A DNA stretch of 10,801 nt from Candidatus Helarchaeota archaeon. GTDB lineage: Archaea > Asgardarchaeota > Lokiarchaeia > Helarchaeales > HEL-GB-A. Positions within the stretch are counted from its first letter, which is position 1. Each line of letters starts with the position of its first letter. The stretch is from positions 1 to 10,801 of the forward strand of contig JABXJU010000146.1 of NCBI GenBank assembly GCA_013375405.1. Reading direction: 5' to 3'. Below are positions 1 through 6,586 of this stretch, one piece after another. The notes beneath the pieces are model-generated. The model searched no databases. It had not been told where the DNA came from and worked only from the letters and a program-made list of their open reading frames with translations. The position numbers were made by a program, and so were the translations under genes.

Positions 1-726
1 GATTGTGACTGGTTCATCACCGTAAATATCTTTATCAGTCACCATACTTATGTTAGAGAAACAAATCTCAGCCTCTCGAGCCAAAATGCATTCAGGATAT
101 GCGGTCATGCCAATGACGTTCCATCCTTGGTTTCGATAGAACAGGGATTCAGCAGCAGTAGAGAATCGTGGACCATTAATGCAAACATAGGTACCTTTTT
201 CAAGATGTTTTAAATTTAGTTCTTTGGCAGTTTCAATGAGAATAGAACGGAGTTCGGAGCAAAATGGCTTAGCAAATGCCATATGACCTACAACAGATCC
301 TTCGTAAAAGGTATCTTTCCTCTGACCAAAGGTTCGATCGAACAATTGATCAATAACAACAAATGTACCGACCTCAATATTTCCCTGTAGGGATCCGCAT
401 GCACTTGGACTAATTATTCGGGTTGTTCCGAGCGCTTTGAAGCCCCAAATGTTCGCGCGGAAATTAATCAGGTGAGGGGGGATATGATGGCCTCTTCCGT
501 GTCTTGCTAGAAATGCGACTTTTCGGTTCTCGACAGTCCCTAAAATAAAATTATCTGAGGTCCTTCCATAGGGTGTAAAAACTTTGCACTCCATTGGATT
601 TTTTACTATAGCGGGATCATAATTGCCACTACCACCCAACAACCCAATTTCTACAGGGAGAAACTCTTTAATTTTTGCCTTATCCTCAAAATTCACGGGA
701 ATAAATGTACAACCTAAATTTCGCAT
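1..726 (-). CDS. mtnP: S-methyl-5'-thioadenosine phosphorylase (partial, C-terminus off the left edge)
   Basis: Cytosolic enzyme of the PNP/MTAP family that splits methylthioadenosine with phosphate into adenine and methylthioribose-1-phosphate. The 242 visible residues show the family signature in order: the phosphate loop IGLLGGSG (27-34), PYGRTSD, ARHGRGHH (74-81), INFRANIW, SACGSLQG (108-115), VIDQLFDRT (124-132), GPRFSTAAES (185-194), GMTAYPE (206-212) and VTDKD (229-233). The two Asp of TDxD are the residues that read the 6-amino group of adenine in MTAP, so an adenosine-type substrate is preferred over inosine. The ATG at 726 is the only in-frame ATG before the GGSG loop and has GTGAGG about 10 bases upstream. 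The N-terminus is some 20 residues longer than in typical archaeal homologues. The gene lies 13 bases after apt on the same strand, and its product is the substrate of APRT. Roughly 30-40 C-terminal residues should lie outside the window. A broader purine nucleoside phosphorylase role is the main alternative. Confidence 0.93.
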   Translation of the reverse strand, partial: MRNLGCTFIPVNFEDKAKIKEFLPVEIGLLGGSGNYDPAIVKNPMECKVFTPYGRTSDNFILGTVENRKVAFLARHGRGHHIPPHLINFRANIWGFKALGTTRIISPSACGSLQGNIEVGTFVVIDQLFDRTFGQRKDTFYEGSVVGHMAFAKPFCSELRSILIETAKELNLKHLEKGTYVCINGPRFSTAAESLFYRNQGWNVIGMTAYPECILAREAEICFSNISMVTDKDIYGDEPVTI

Positions 727-739
727 TTTGAGTCCTCAC

Positions 740-1273
740 TTATTCTTCCACGGGAATTTCAATAAAACTTCTTACCTTGTATCCTGCATCTTCAAGCACT
801 TTCCGTCCATGCAAGCTACCGGTTAGTTCAATTAAAAAGCATTGTTCGACTATTTCACCCTTTAATTTCTCGACTAATTTAGCTGCAGCAAGTGCAGTCC
901 CGCCTGTTGCCAAAAGATCATCTAAAATGAGAACGCGTTCGCCAGGTTCAAACGCATCGACATGCATCGTGATGATATCTGGTCCATATTCCTTTTCATA
1001 CTCATGCTCTACGGTTTTATACGGCAGTTTTCCTTTCTTTCGTATAGGAATAAACCCAGCTCCTATCAAATAGGCAACCATCGACCCAAAGATAAAACCT
1101 CGTGCCTCCATAGAAACAACTTTTTGAATATTCATTGTTTTATATGGTTCTGCCATAATATTTGTTGCTTCTTTTAACGCTTCTGGATCCTGAATTAAGG
1201 TGGTTATGTCTTTAAACTGAATTCCTTTCTTAGGCCAATCTGGAACATTTCTGATTTTCTCTAGAAGATTCAT
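740..1273 (-). CDS. apt: Adenine phosphoribosyltransferase
   Basis: Converts adenine plus PRPP to AMP and pyrophosphate in the cytosol (purine salvage). At 177 residues it has the usual APRT length. The N-terminal hood region has PDWPKKGIQFKDIT (11-24), the classical APRT start. MEARGFIFG (55-63) is the conserved ARGF segment, RKKGKLP (78-84) is the flexible catalytic loop, and VLILDDLLATGGT (114-126) is the PRPP-binding motif with its paired acidic residues. The ATG at 1273 is preceded by GGAG with a 9-base spacing. An overlapping upstream ATG in another frame stops after three codons and is not the start. The gene is first in an operon with MTA phosphorylase (13-base gap): the downstream enzyme makes adenine and this one captures it. 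Nothing about the sequence looks damaged or foreign. Confidence 0.96.
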   Translation of the reverse strand: MNLLEKIRNVPDWPKKGIQFKDITTLIQDPEALKEATNIMAEPYKTMNIQKVVSMEARGFIFGSMVAYLIGAGFIPIRKKGKLPYKTVEHEYEKEYGPDIITMHVDAFEPGERVLILDDLLATGGTALAAAKLVEKLKGEIVEQCFLIELTGSLHGRKVLEDAGYKVRSFIEIPVEE

Positions 1274-1339
1274 TCTTTCATCTCCGTAAATTAAAATATC
1301 AATTCAGATTCCCTGTAATAAAATTTTCTCGAATTTTTA

Positions 1340-1349
1340 ATTTATATTA
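1340..1349 (-). promoter_or_regulatory. Possible TATA box of the apt-MTAP operon
   Basis: Read on the minus strand, the sequence is AATATAAATT, about 65 bases upstream of the apt start and preceded by an A-rich GCGATAAAAT stretch that could serve as a BRE. Spacing and composition fit an archaeal TBP site with a leader of about 40 bases. The whole region is AT-rich, so the match is weak evidence. Confidence 0.3.
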
Positions 1350-1501
1350 TTTTATCGCCATAAAACTTTTTCAACTTACTATAAGATATAGATGAATCAC
1401 ATCAAAATTTTTGATCACATAATAAAAATAGGGGGAAATTTTTTGGGACCGCCTACATTTTCATTCTTTGATTTAAACTGAAAAGAGGTTGATAAAAAAA
1501 G

Positions 1502-1594
1502 TTGAAGAAGCATGATTTCATTGTATTTCTGCTTGGAATTAGTGTTTTAGTGATATTTATTGTTTTCTTTGGGGTAATTCTAAGTTCGGTTTAA
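1502..1594 (+). CDS. Possible 30-residue single-span membrane peptide
   Basis: A short reading frame in the 348-base gap between the two minus-strand units. It starts at TTG (the in-frame stop at 1493 leaves no ATG) and has GAGGT at 1485-1489, 12 bases upstream. The product begins KKHD and continues as an almost unbroken run of I, V, L and F for about 24 residues, ending LSSV before TAA. That is the shape of a single transmembrane helix with a basic N-terminus. I recognise no family. It would be transcribed against both neighbours. The rest of the gap (1274-1501) shows only the possible apt promoter and AT-rich sequence. The hydrophobic reading could arise by chance from T-rich DNA, so this is tentative. 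Confidence 0.3.
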   Translation: MKKHDFIVFLLGISVLVIFIVFFGVILSSV

Positions 1595-1595
1595 G

Positions 1596-1603
1596 AAAAA
1601 AAA
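1596..1603 (-). terminator. Possible U-tract terminator after the S8 protease gene
   Basis: On the minus strand an uninterrupted run of eight T, within TTTCTTTTTTTTCTT, lies about 20 bases past the protease stop codon. Archaeal RNA polymerase commonly terminates at such T-rich tracts without a hairpin. No stem is visible next to it. Confidence 0.4.
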
Positions 1604-1621
1604 GAAATTAATAAAATAGAT

Positions 1622-2917
1622 TTAACATCTTCTGCCTTTCTTTTTAGTGGATTTCTTTTTAGATGATTTCTTTTTAGATGGATTCTTCTTGGGCTTTTGT
1701 TCTGGGCTTCCACCTGCCTGTGCAGCAAAGGCTTTTTCACAATCCACTCGTCCTTTTCCTTGGGTGTTGGGATCTAGCTTAAGATCAATCGAGGTAGTCA
1801 TTAAGAGTTTTTTTACTTCCTGTGGGGTAATATTCGGAAATTCAGCTTTCAGTAAGGCGGCAACGCCTGCACAATGTGGAGTAGCCATCGAAGTACCACT
1901 AGCTTGCGTGTGATGATCATCGATGGGAGTGCCCAATGCTGTATCCGTTGCACGTGCTGCAACAATATTCACGCCAGGTAAGACGATGTCCGGTTTCACA
2001 CGTTTATCTAGTGTAGGCCCGCGAGAGCTAAACCAAGCAATATTATCATTATCATCGGAAGCTCCGATAGTAATAACTTTTTCAGCACATCCAGGCGAAC
2101 CGACCGTGCTCGAACCAGGACCTGCATTTCCAGCAGCGATACAAACAATAATCCCTTGGTCCATTGCTGCCTCTACGGCCATAGAGCAGGGATCTGTTCC
2201 ATCGCAACTGCCCGGAATACTGGCTCCTAAGCTTAAATTCATAACATCGGGTTTTTGTTTGGCAGCCCATTCAATTCCAGCGATTACTCCTGAAAAGGTA
2301 CCGCTTCCATTTGCTGCTAAAACCTTTGCAGCAATTACTTTTGCTTCAGGTGCAACTCCAACATATTTTGAACCGGAAGCTTTTCCGTTTCCTGCGATAG
2401 TTCCTGCTACATGGGTTCCATGCCCATTACCATCGAAATAACCCTCTTCTGTAAAATCTTCATATGCAACCAATTTTCCTTTTAAATCTGGATGCTCTCC
2501 ATCAACGCCTGTATCAACAACAGCAACAACAATGTTTTCTCCTTTGTTTTTCATTTCCTTCCAGATCGTGGGAGCCCCAATATGTGGCACACTTACATCG
2601 AGACAAGTATGGACTTCCATATCCTCATGTAATAGATCTAGATCTTTATCCTTACTCATCTTAAGTATCTCGTTGGCAGGCATCTTTACTGCTACTGCTT
2701 TTATTATATCATAGACATGGAGTATCGTTGCGCCTTGTGCTTCCAACTTTTTCGCCATTGCTTTTGGATCCTCTGCTTGTATAATCACCGGCATAATAGC
2801 ATCCTTCAGAGCATTAACCTTTACTTTTTCGAGGAAGCTCGTTCGTTTAAATGCCTTCGCATTATATTCCGCTTTTATTCCGGCATCTTTCTGAGCTGAT
2901 TTTTTACCTTTAGGCAT
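1622..2917 (-). CDS. Subtilisin-family (S8) serine protease, apparently intracellular, with lysine-rich tail
   Basis: Serine endopeptidase of the S8 family, 431 residues. The catalytic residues are all present: Asp135 in VVDTGVDGEHPDL, His167 in NGHGTHVAGTIAG, oxyanion Asn264 in AAGNAGPGS and Ser343 in SGTSMATPHCAG. Residues 41-103 look like an inhibitor-I9 type propeptide, so the enzyme is probably made as a self-inhibited zymogen. The N-terminus (MPKGKKSAQK) is basic and polar with no hydrophobic signal segment, which argues for a cytosolic protease, unlike most secreted subtilisins. After the catalytic domain a tail from about 408 alternates KKK with S or T and ends GRRC; its function is unknown. 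The ATG at 2917 has GGTGA 7 bases upstream and is the first in-frame ATG. The gene stands alone, divergent from the surface-protein gene. Family assignment is secure, but substrate and location are not. Confidence 0.95.
   Translation of the reverse strand: MPKGKKSAQKDAGIKAEYNAKAFKRTSFLEKVKVNALKDAIMPVIIQAEDPKAMAKKLEAQGATILHVYDIIKAVAVKMPANEILKMSKDKDLDLLHEDMEVHTCLDVSVPHIGAPTIWKEMKNKGENIVVAVVDTGVDGEHPDLKGKLVAYEDFTEEGYFDGNGHGTHVAGTIAGNGKASGSKYVGVAPEAKVIAAKVLAANGSGTFSGVIAGIEWAAKQKPDVMNLSLGASIPGSCDGTDPCSMAVEAAMDQGIIVCIAAGNAGPGSSTVGSPGCAEKVITIGASDDNDNIAWFSSRGPTLDKRVKPDIVLPGVNIVAARATDTALGTPIDDHHTQASGTSMATPHCAGVAALLKAEFPNITPQEVKKLLMTTSIDLKLDPNTQGKGRVDCEKAFAAQAGGSPEQKPKKNPSKKKSSKKKSTKKKGRRC
1637..1696 (-). 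repeat. Four 15-base tandem units coding the lysine-rich protease tail
   Basis: Units at 1637-1651, 1652-1666, 1667-1681 and 1682-1696. The first three are nearly identical (plus-strand core TTTCTTTTTAG followed by TGGA, ATGA or ATGG), and the fourth is degenerate. Each encodes five residues of the K-K-K-S/T pattern. Replication slippage could change the tail length in register without breaking the frame. Confidence 0.7.
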
Positions 2918-2996
2918 TTTTTTCTCACCTTTTTCTTTATTTCATATAGGAAAATTTTCAAAAATCTTTTGGTGATTATTTATTTCCTTCATTTTT

Positions 2997-3007
2997 TTTT
3001 ATATATC
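2997..3007 (-). promoter_or_regulatory. Likely TATA box of the S8 protease gene
   Basis: On the minus strand the sequence reads GATATATAAAA, a good archaeal TATA element, preceded by A-rich AATCAATAA as a possible BRE. It predicts a transcription start near 2972 and a leader of about 55 bases ending in the GGTGA site at 2925-2929. Confidence 0.5.
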
Positions 3008-3158
3008 TTATTGATTGAAGAGTAAGATTTTTTTTAATAAAGAATTGAGATTAAAGGAATTATATTAAGAAGGATACCATTTCTAATTAAATTAAATAAG
3101 TATATTCTTGGCAAAATAACATATGGAAATAATTACAAATTAAATCGAGAGAAAAGTT

Positions 3159-3320
3159 ATGGTGAAATACCACTATGGCGATGTGCCCGATACAATTGTG
3201 ACCAAACCTTTTATCCCATTAGGGTATGATGTTACTCATAAAACCGATAAAATTTCAAAAATTGATAGTAATTTTATTATATCGACTGGCTATGGAAGAA
3301 AAACGAAAATTTTTGATTAA
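3159..3320 (+). CDS. Possible 53-residue protein of unknown function
   Basis: Reading frame with an ATG at 3159, just after an in-frame stop at 3141, and ending TAA at 3318. A weak GAGAG lies 7 bases upstream. The product begins MVKYHYGDVPDTIVTKPF and ends STGYGRKTKIFD. It is polar, rich in K, D, I and T, has no membrane segment and carries no motif I recognise. Composition and codon choice resemble the real genes here (GAT, ATT and AAA rich), which favours a true small gene over noise. A fragment of a decayed gene is the other possibility. It is followed after five bases by a hairpin (3326-3356), so it could form its own short transcription unit between the divergent protease and surface-protein genes. 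Confidence 0.4.
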   Translation: MVKYHYGDVPDTIVTKPFIPLGYDVTHKTDKISKIDSNFIISTGYGRKTKIFD

Positions 3321-3325
3321 AAAAG

Positions 3326-3384
3326 TTAGAATTAATTTTTGGAGAATAAATTCTAATAGTGCGTCGTGAATCCGAAGACTATTA
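3326..3384 (+). repeat. Two overlapping inverted repeats (mutually exclusive hairpins)
   Basis: First hairpin: arms TTAGAATT (3326-3333) and AATTCTAA (3349-3356). It extends past an A-A mismatch by a further ATT/AAT pairing to a 7-base loop. Second hairpin: arms TAATAGT (3354-3360) and ACTATTA (3378-3384), with a possible inner TCG/CGA pairing. The two share TAA at 3354-3356, so they cannot both form fully. They lie just after the small frame and just upstream of the TATA-like box at 3399. They could be a 3' structure of the small transcript or binding sites for a regulator. Confidence 0.5.
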
Positions 3385-3398
3385 AGTTAGTAAAGTGG

Positions 3399-3410
3399 TA
3401 TATTTAAAAA
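3399..3410 (+). promoter_or_regulatory. Likely TATA box of the surface propeller protein gene
   Basis: The sequence TATATTTAAAAA, with AAAGTGG directly upstream as a possible BRE, lies about 40-50 bases before the ATG at 3450. The expected start near 3426-3432 would leave a short leader that still holds the GAGGG ribosome site at 3436-3440, 9 bases from the ATG. Confidence 0.5.
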
Positions 3411-3449
3411 GAGGTTTTCAAGAACAAGATTCAATGAGGGTTTATTATC

Positions 3450-6400
3450 ATGGAAAGAAGAAAATTAGGGACAATTTTTATTATTTTAATCATAATTACA
3501 TTTAATTTTTTGTTCTGTCATATTAATTCAAATCGTGTTACTCAAAAAAATTCCCAAATTGCACCAAATGGACCGGAGGCAGTACTAGTTCCAAAAATAT
3601 TTGCATGGGATTCCCAAATCACGCAAAGTGTTGGGGATAAACCTCTATCAATAGCCATGGGTGATGTAAATAATGATGGTGAGTTAGATATTGTTACTGC
3701 TAATAATAATTCTGATTCTATTTCCATTCTTTTGTGGAATATTACCGCTGGGGATTGGGTCGCACATAATCGGTCTGTAAGTAGTGGTCCTTGCGCTGTC
3801 GCCGTTGGGGACGCTAATAATGATGGATTTTTTGATATAGTTGCGGCAAATAATCATTCTAATGAAGTAACCATTTTGCTCTGGAATTATACATTTCAAG
3901 ATTGGAATTCAAGTTCTCAGGTAGTAGGGAATCAGCCGTGCGCTGTCTGCATTGAAGATGCTAATAATGATGGATTGAATGAAATTGTCGTTACAAATTA
4001 TGCTGATGATACAGTCTCAATATTTACATATAATCTCTCATATAGAAATTGGAATCCTGAAATAACGGTAAATGTAGGAGACGGGCCAATCGCCGTAGGG
4101 ATTGGAGATGCCAATAATGATGGATTAAACGAAATAGTAACCGCAAATCGAATGGATAGCGAGGTATCAATCCTGCAATGGAACGAAACTGACACGATTT
4201 GGAATCCAGCAATAAATAAAAGTGTTGGAAATAACCCGTCTGCACTGGCAATTGGAGATGGAAATAATGATGGAAAAATTGATATTTTAACAGCTAATTC
4301 AAATGATAATTCAGTGACGATTCTACAGTGGAATACAACTGCTGAGGATTGGGATACAATAACAAAACCTGTAGGAAATCAACCGTCTTCAATTGCAGTA
4401 GGAGATGTGAATTCTGATGGACAAAATGATTTAGTAGCCGCAAATTATGGGGATGCAAACATTTCGATTTTATCCTGGAATGCGATTGATGAAAATTGGG
4501 ATTTAACCACCAAAAGTGTAAATATGGGGCCTATATCAGTAATTATTGGGGATTTAAGCAATAATGGGTTAATGGATATTGCAACGGCGAATAGTTTAGC
4601 AAATACAGTTTCAATCCTCCCTTGGAACACAACTCGGGGAGATTTGGCGCCCCAAAGAATCATACGTAGCGTACAAGCCTATCCTTCGGATGTGGCTATA
4701 GGAGATGCCAATAATGATGGCGAGATAGATATCGTAGCAGCGACTTTGAATGATGAAAATATATCGGTCCTTTGTTGGAACGAAACCCTGAATGATTGGA
4801 ATCCTGAACTAACTCTTAATGTTAGTTATATACCCACATCAGTTTATATTGGTGATGCTAATAATGATGGCGCACAAGATATCGTGGCGTGTCGTTCGAC
4901 ACTCACTTCAACAAATGTTTCAATTATACTTTGGAATGATACAAAAAACTATTGGGATCCTTATGTTACTCGAAATATCTCGGATTTTAGTGGATGGGAT
5001 GTCATAGTTGCAGATGCAAATAATGATGGAGCTAATGACATAGTCGTAGCAAATAAATGGCAAGCAAAGTTTTCGCTCCTACTTTGGAATAAGACTCAAA
5101 AAAATTGGAACCCTCTAATTAATCGTACTCTAAATGGTGTGCCTTACCAGATCGAGGTAGCTGACGTAAATAATGATGGATTTAATGATCTAGTAGCGGC
5201 AGGGAATTTTAGTACAACTGCTAGTGTGTGGATTCGATTATGGAATAGTTCAAAGGGAGAGTGGGATGATGATTCGAACATTACGATTAGTACTTCTTTA
5301 CCTCAGTTCACACCTGCTCTTGCAGTAGGGGATGCAAATAATGATGGGCGCAACGACCTAGTGCTAACGGATAAGAACGGAGATAATGTTGTAATACTAT
5401 GCTGGAATGATACTTTAGAGACATGGAATTCACCAATTAGTAATTCTGTTGAGGAAGATCCAATATCGGTAGATATTGGAGATGTAAATAATGATGGGCA
5501 GAATGATATAATAACTTCCAATGAAGGAACCGGTAAAGTATCGGTCCTCCTGTGGAATGCAAATACGAGTGATTGGGATCCACGAATAGATTATGCAGCA
5601 GGAAACGACCCACGTTCAGTTATAACAGGAGATGTGACTGGTGACGGAATGCATGATATTACTGTAGCGAATTTTCAAGATGCTACGATTTCGGTGCTTA
5701 TGTTTAATCGTTACCCATGGATTTCATCTCGAGCTTCAATTCAATCAGATCCAGTTTGGGTACAAAATGAAGATTTTGGGTCCTTCTCCATCAACTTCAC
5801 AGGGTTTGAAACTGATGCGGATGAGGAAAAAATAAATCTTACATGGGGAATTTCTGTTTTAGATCTAAATCGTTTACAGTCATTCGTAACCGTCAGCGGA
5901 TCATTTTCCTCGAATGACACATTGACTTTTTATTCTGTTGAAAATGCAAGTGGGACTGATACATTTTGGTTACGACTCAAAGATAGGCATGGTATGCAGG
6001 ATATGATCCAAATTAATATCACGGTTAATCCAGTTAATGATATACCTATTATATTATCAAAAGAAGATATTCAAGATAATTCAATTTGGGTTCAAACAAT
6101 GGATGTTAGTTCATTTACAATAAATTTAACTGATTATGAATTTGATGTGGAGGATAATAAATCAGCATTAAATTGGTTTGTGAGGGGGTTAGATTCAAAA
6201 ATTGCAACAGTTGAAGGGGAAAATTCTACGGAAAAAATCCTTACTTTTTATCCCCAAGGAAGAGGGACTGATACATTCTTATTAATTCTAATTGACAGTG
6301 AAGGTGGAACCGATAATCTTACTCTCACTCTTACAATCAACCCAAGCTTAGGCCGCATTCTTGCTTTAGTTATTCCTTTGGCTGTTGGAGGCGCTGTTGC

Positions 6401-6500
6401 CTGTATCCTTATCTTTTTTTGGAAAAGACACAAAGCATACCGGGATCGGTATTTAAAAGCCCTTGAAATAATCCAGAAAGGCGAATCCTTAAAAAAATAA
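3450..6500 (+). CDS. Membrane-anchored surface protein with 14 FG-GAP/VCBS-type propeller repeats
   Basis: A 1016-residue protein predicted to sit on the outer face of the cell. Residues 1-23 are a signal segment (basic MERRK, then a hydrophobic run). Fourteen repeats follow, each with a Ca-binding-type loop D-x-N-N-D-G-x-x-D. Their first Asp fall at about 72, 121, 170, 220, 270, 319, 368, 419, 469, 522, 572, 628, 678 and 728, a period near 50. Repeat 7 (DLSNNGLMD) and repeat 14 (DVTGDGMHD) are degenerate. FG-GAP/VCBS repeats form integrin-like seven-bladed propellers, so 14 suggests two. Residues about 757-866 and 866-968 look like two cadherin/Ig-like beta modules; the first ends VNPVNDIP. 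One membrane helix (970-991) and a basic 25-residue cytoplasmic tail close the protein. The ATG has GAGGG at 9 bases. Adhesion or ligand binding is inferred from architecture, and no enzymatic motif is visible. Confidence 0.9.
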   Translation: MERRKLGTIFIILIIITFNFLFCHINSNRVTQKNSQIAPNGPEAVLVPKIFAWDSQITQSVGDKPLSIAMGDVNNDGELDIVTANNNSDSISILLWNITAGDWVAHNRSVSSGPCAVAVGDANNDGFFDIVAANNHSNEVTILLWNYTFQDWNSSSQVVGNQPCAVCIEDANNDGLNEIVVTNYADDTVSIFTYNLSYRNWNPEITVNVGDGPIAVGIGDANNDGLNEIVTANRMDSEVSILQWNETDTIWNPAINKSVGNNPSALAIGDGNNDGKIDILTANSNDNSVTILQWNTTAEDWDTITKPVGNQPSSIAVGDVNSDGQNDLVAANYGDANISILSWNAIDENWDLTTKSVNMGPISVIIGDLSNNGLMDIATANSLANTVSILPWNTTRGDLAPQRIIRSVQAYPSDVAIGDANNDGEIDIVAATLNDENISVLCWNETLNDWNPELTLNVSYIPTSVYIGDANNDGAQDIVACRSTLTSTNVSIILWNDTKNYWDPYVTRNISDFSGWDVIVADANNDGANDIVVANKWQAKFSLLLWNKTQKNWNPLINRTLNGVPYQIEVADVNNDGFNDLVAAGNFSTTASVWIRLWNSSKGEWDDDSNITISTSLPQFTPALAVGDANNDGRNDLVLTDKNGDNVVILCWNDTLETWNSPISNSVEEDPISVDIGDVNNDGQNDIITSNEGTGKVSVLLWNANTSDWDPRIDYAAGNDPRSVITGDVTGDGMHDITVANFQDATISVLMFNRYPWISSRASIQSDPVWVQNEDFGSFSINFTGFETDADEEKINLTWGISVLDLNRLQSFVTVSGSFSSNDTLTFYSVENASGTDTFWLRLKDRHGMQDMIQINITVNPVNDIPIILSKEDIQDNSIWVQTMDVSSFTINLTDYEFDVEDNKSALNWFVRGLDSKIATVEGENSTEKILTFYPQGRGTDTFLLILIDSEGGTDNLTLTLTINPSLGRILALVIPLAVGGAVACILIFFWKRHKAYRDRYLKALEIIQKGESLKK
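3620..5720 (+). repeat. Fourteen degenerate coding repeats of about 150 bases
   Basis: DNA-level counterpart of the propeller blades. Each unit contains a variant of GATGCNAATAATGATGG followed about 60 bases later by a variant of CTNTGGAATNNNACT. Unit lengths are about 147-168 bases. Conservation is strongest in the metal-loop segment, and the rest has diverged, which indicates old internal duplications. Confidence 0.85.
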
Positions 6501-6543
6501 ATAGATTTGAAATTTTTTGAAAAATAATTTAAGCGGATTTTCA

Positions 6544-6553
6544 TTTAAATAAT
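6544..6553 (+). promoter_or_regulatory. Possible TATA box of the E1-like gene
   Basis: TTTAAATAAT sits 34-43 bases before the ATG at 6587, in the 86-base gap after the surface-protein gene. It would give a very short leader that still includes GGTG at 6574-6577. Read-through from the upstream gene is equally possible. Low information content. Confidence 0.25.
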
Positions 6554-6586
6554 TGAAATAAATGCAAAAGATTGGTGTAAGTTAAA

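Noticed and set aside
623..1177. Plus-strand frames opposite the MTAP and apt genes
   Set aside because: They overlap well-supported minus-strand genes and have no domain or ribosome site.
1391..1480. Possible C/D box guide RNA (AGATGA near 1391 and CTGA near 1477)
   Set aside because: The C-box match is imperfect, the spacing is longer than usual for archaeal C/D RNAs, and no internal D'/C' pair is visible.
1923..2441. Long plus-strand frame of 172 codons opposite the S8 protease
   Set aside because: It is antisense to a clear protease with intact catalytic motifs, and its translation has no recognisable domain.
3354..3384. tRNA or transposon end at the inverted repeats near 3360
   Set aside because: There is no cloverleaf or T-loop sequence, no transposase nearby and no target duplication, so a simple hairpin is the better reading.
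3450..3530. Lipoprotein signal at Cys23 of the surface protein
   Set aside because: The residues before Cys (FLF) do not fit a lipobox, and the protein already has a C-terminal membrane anchor.
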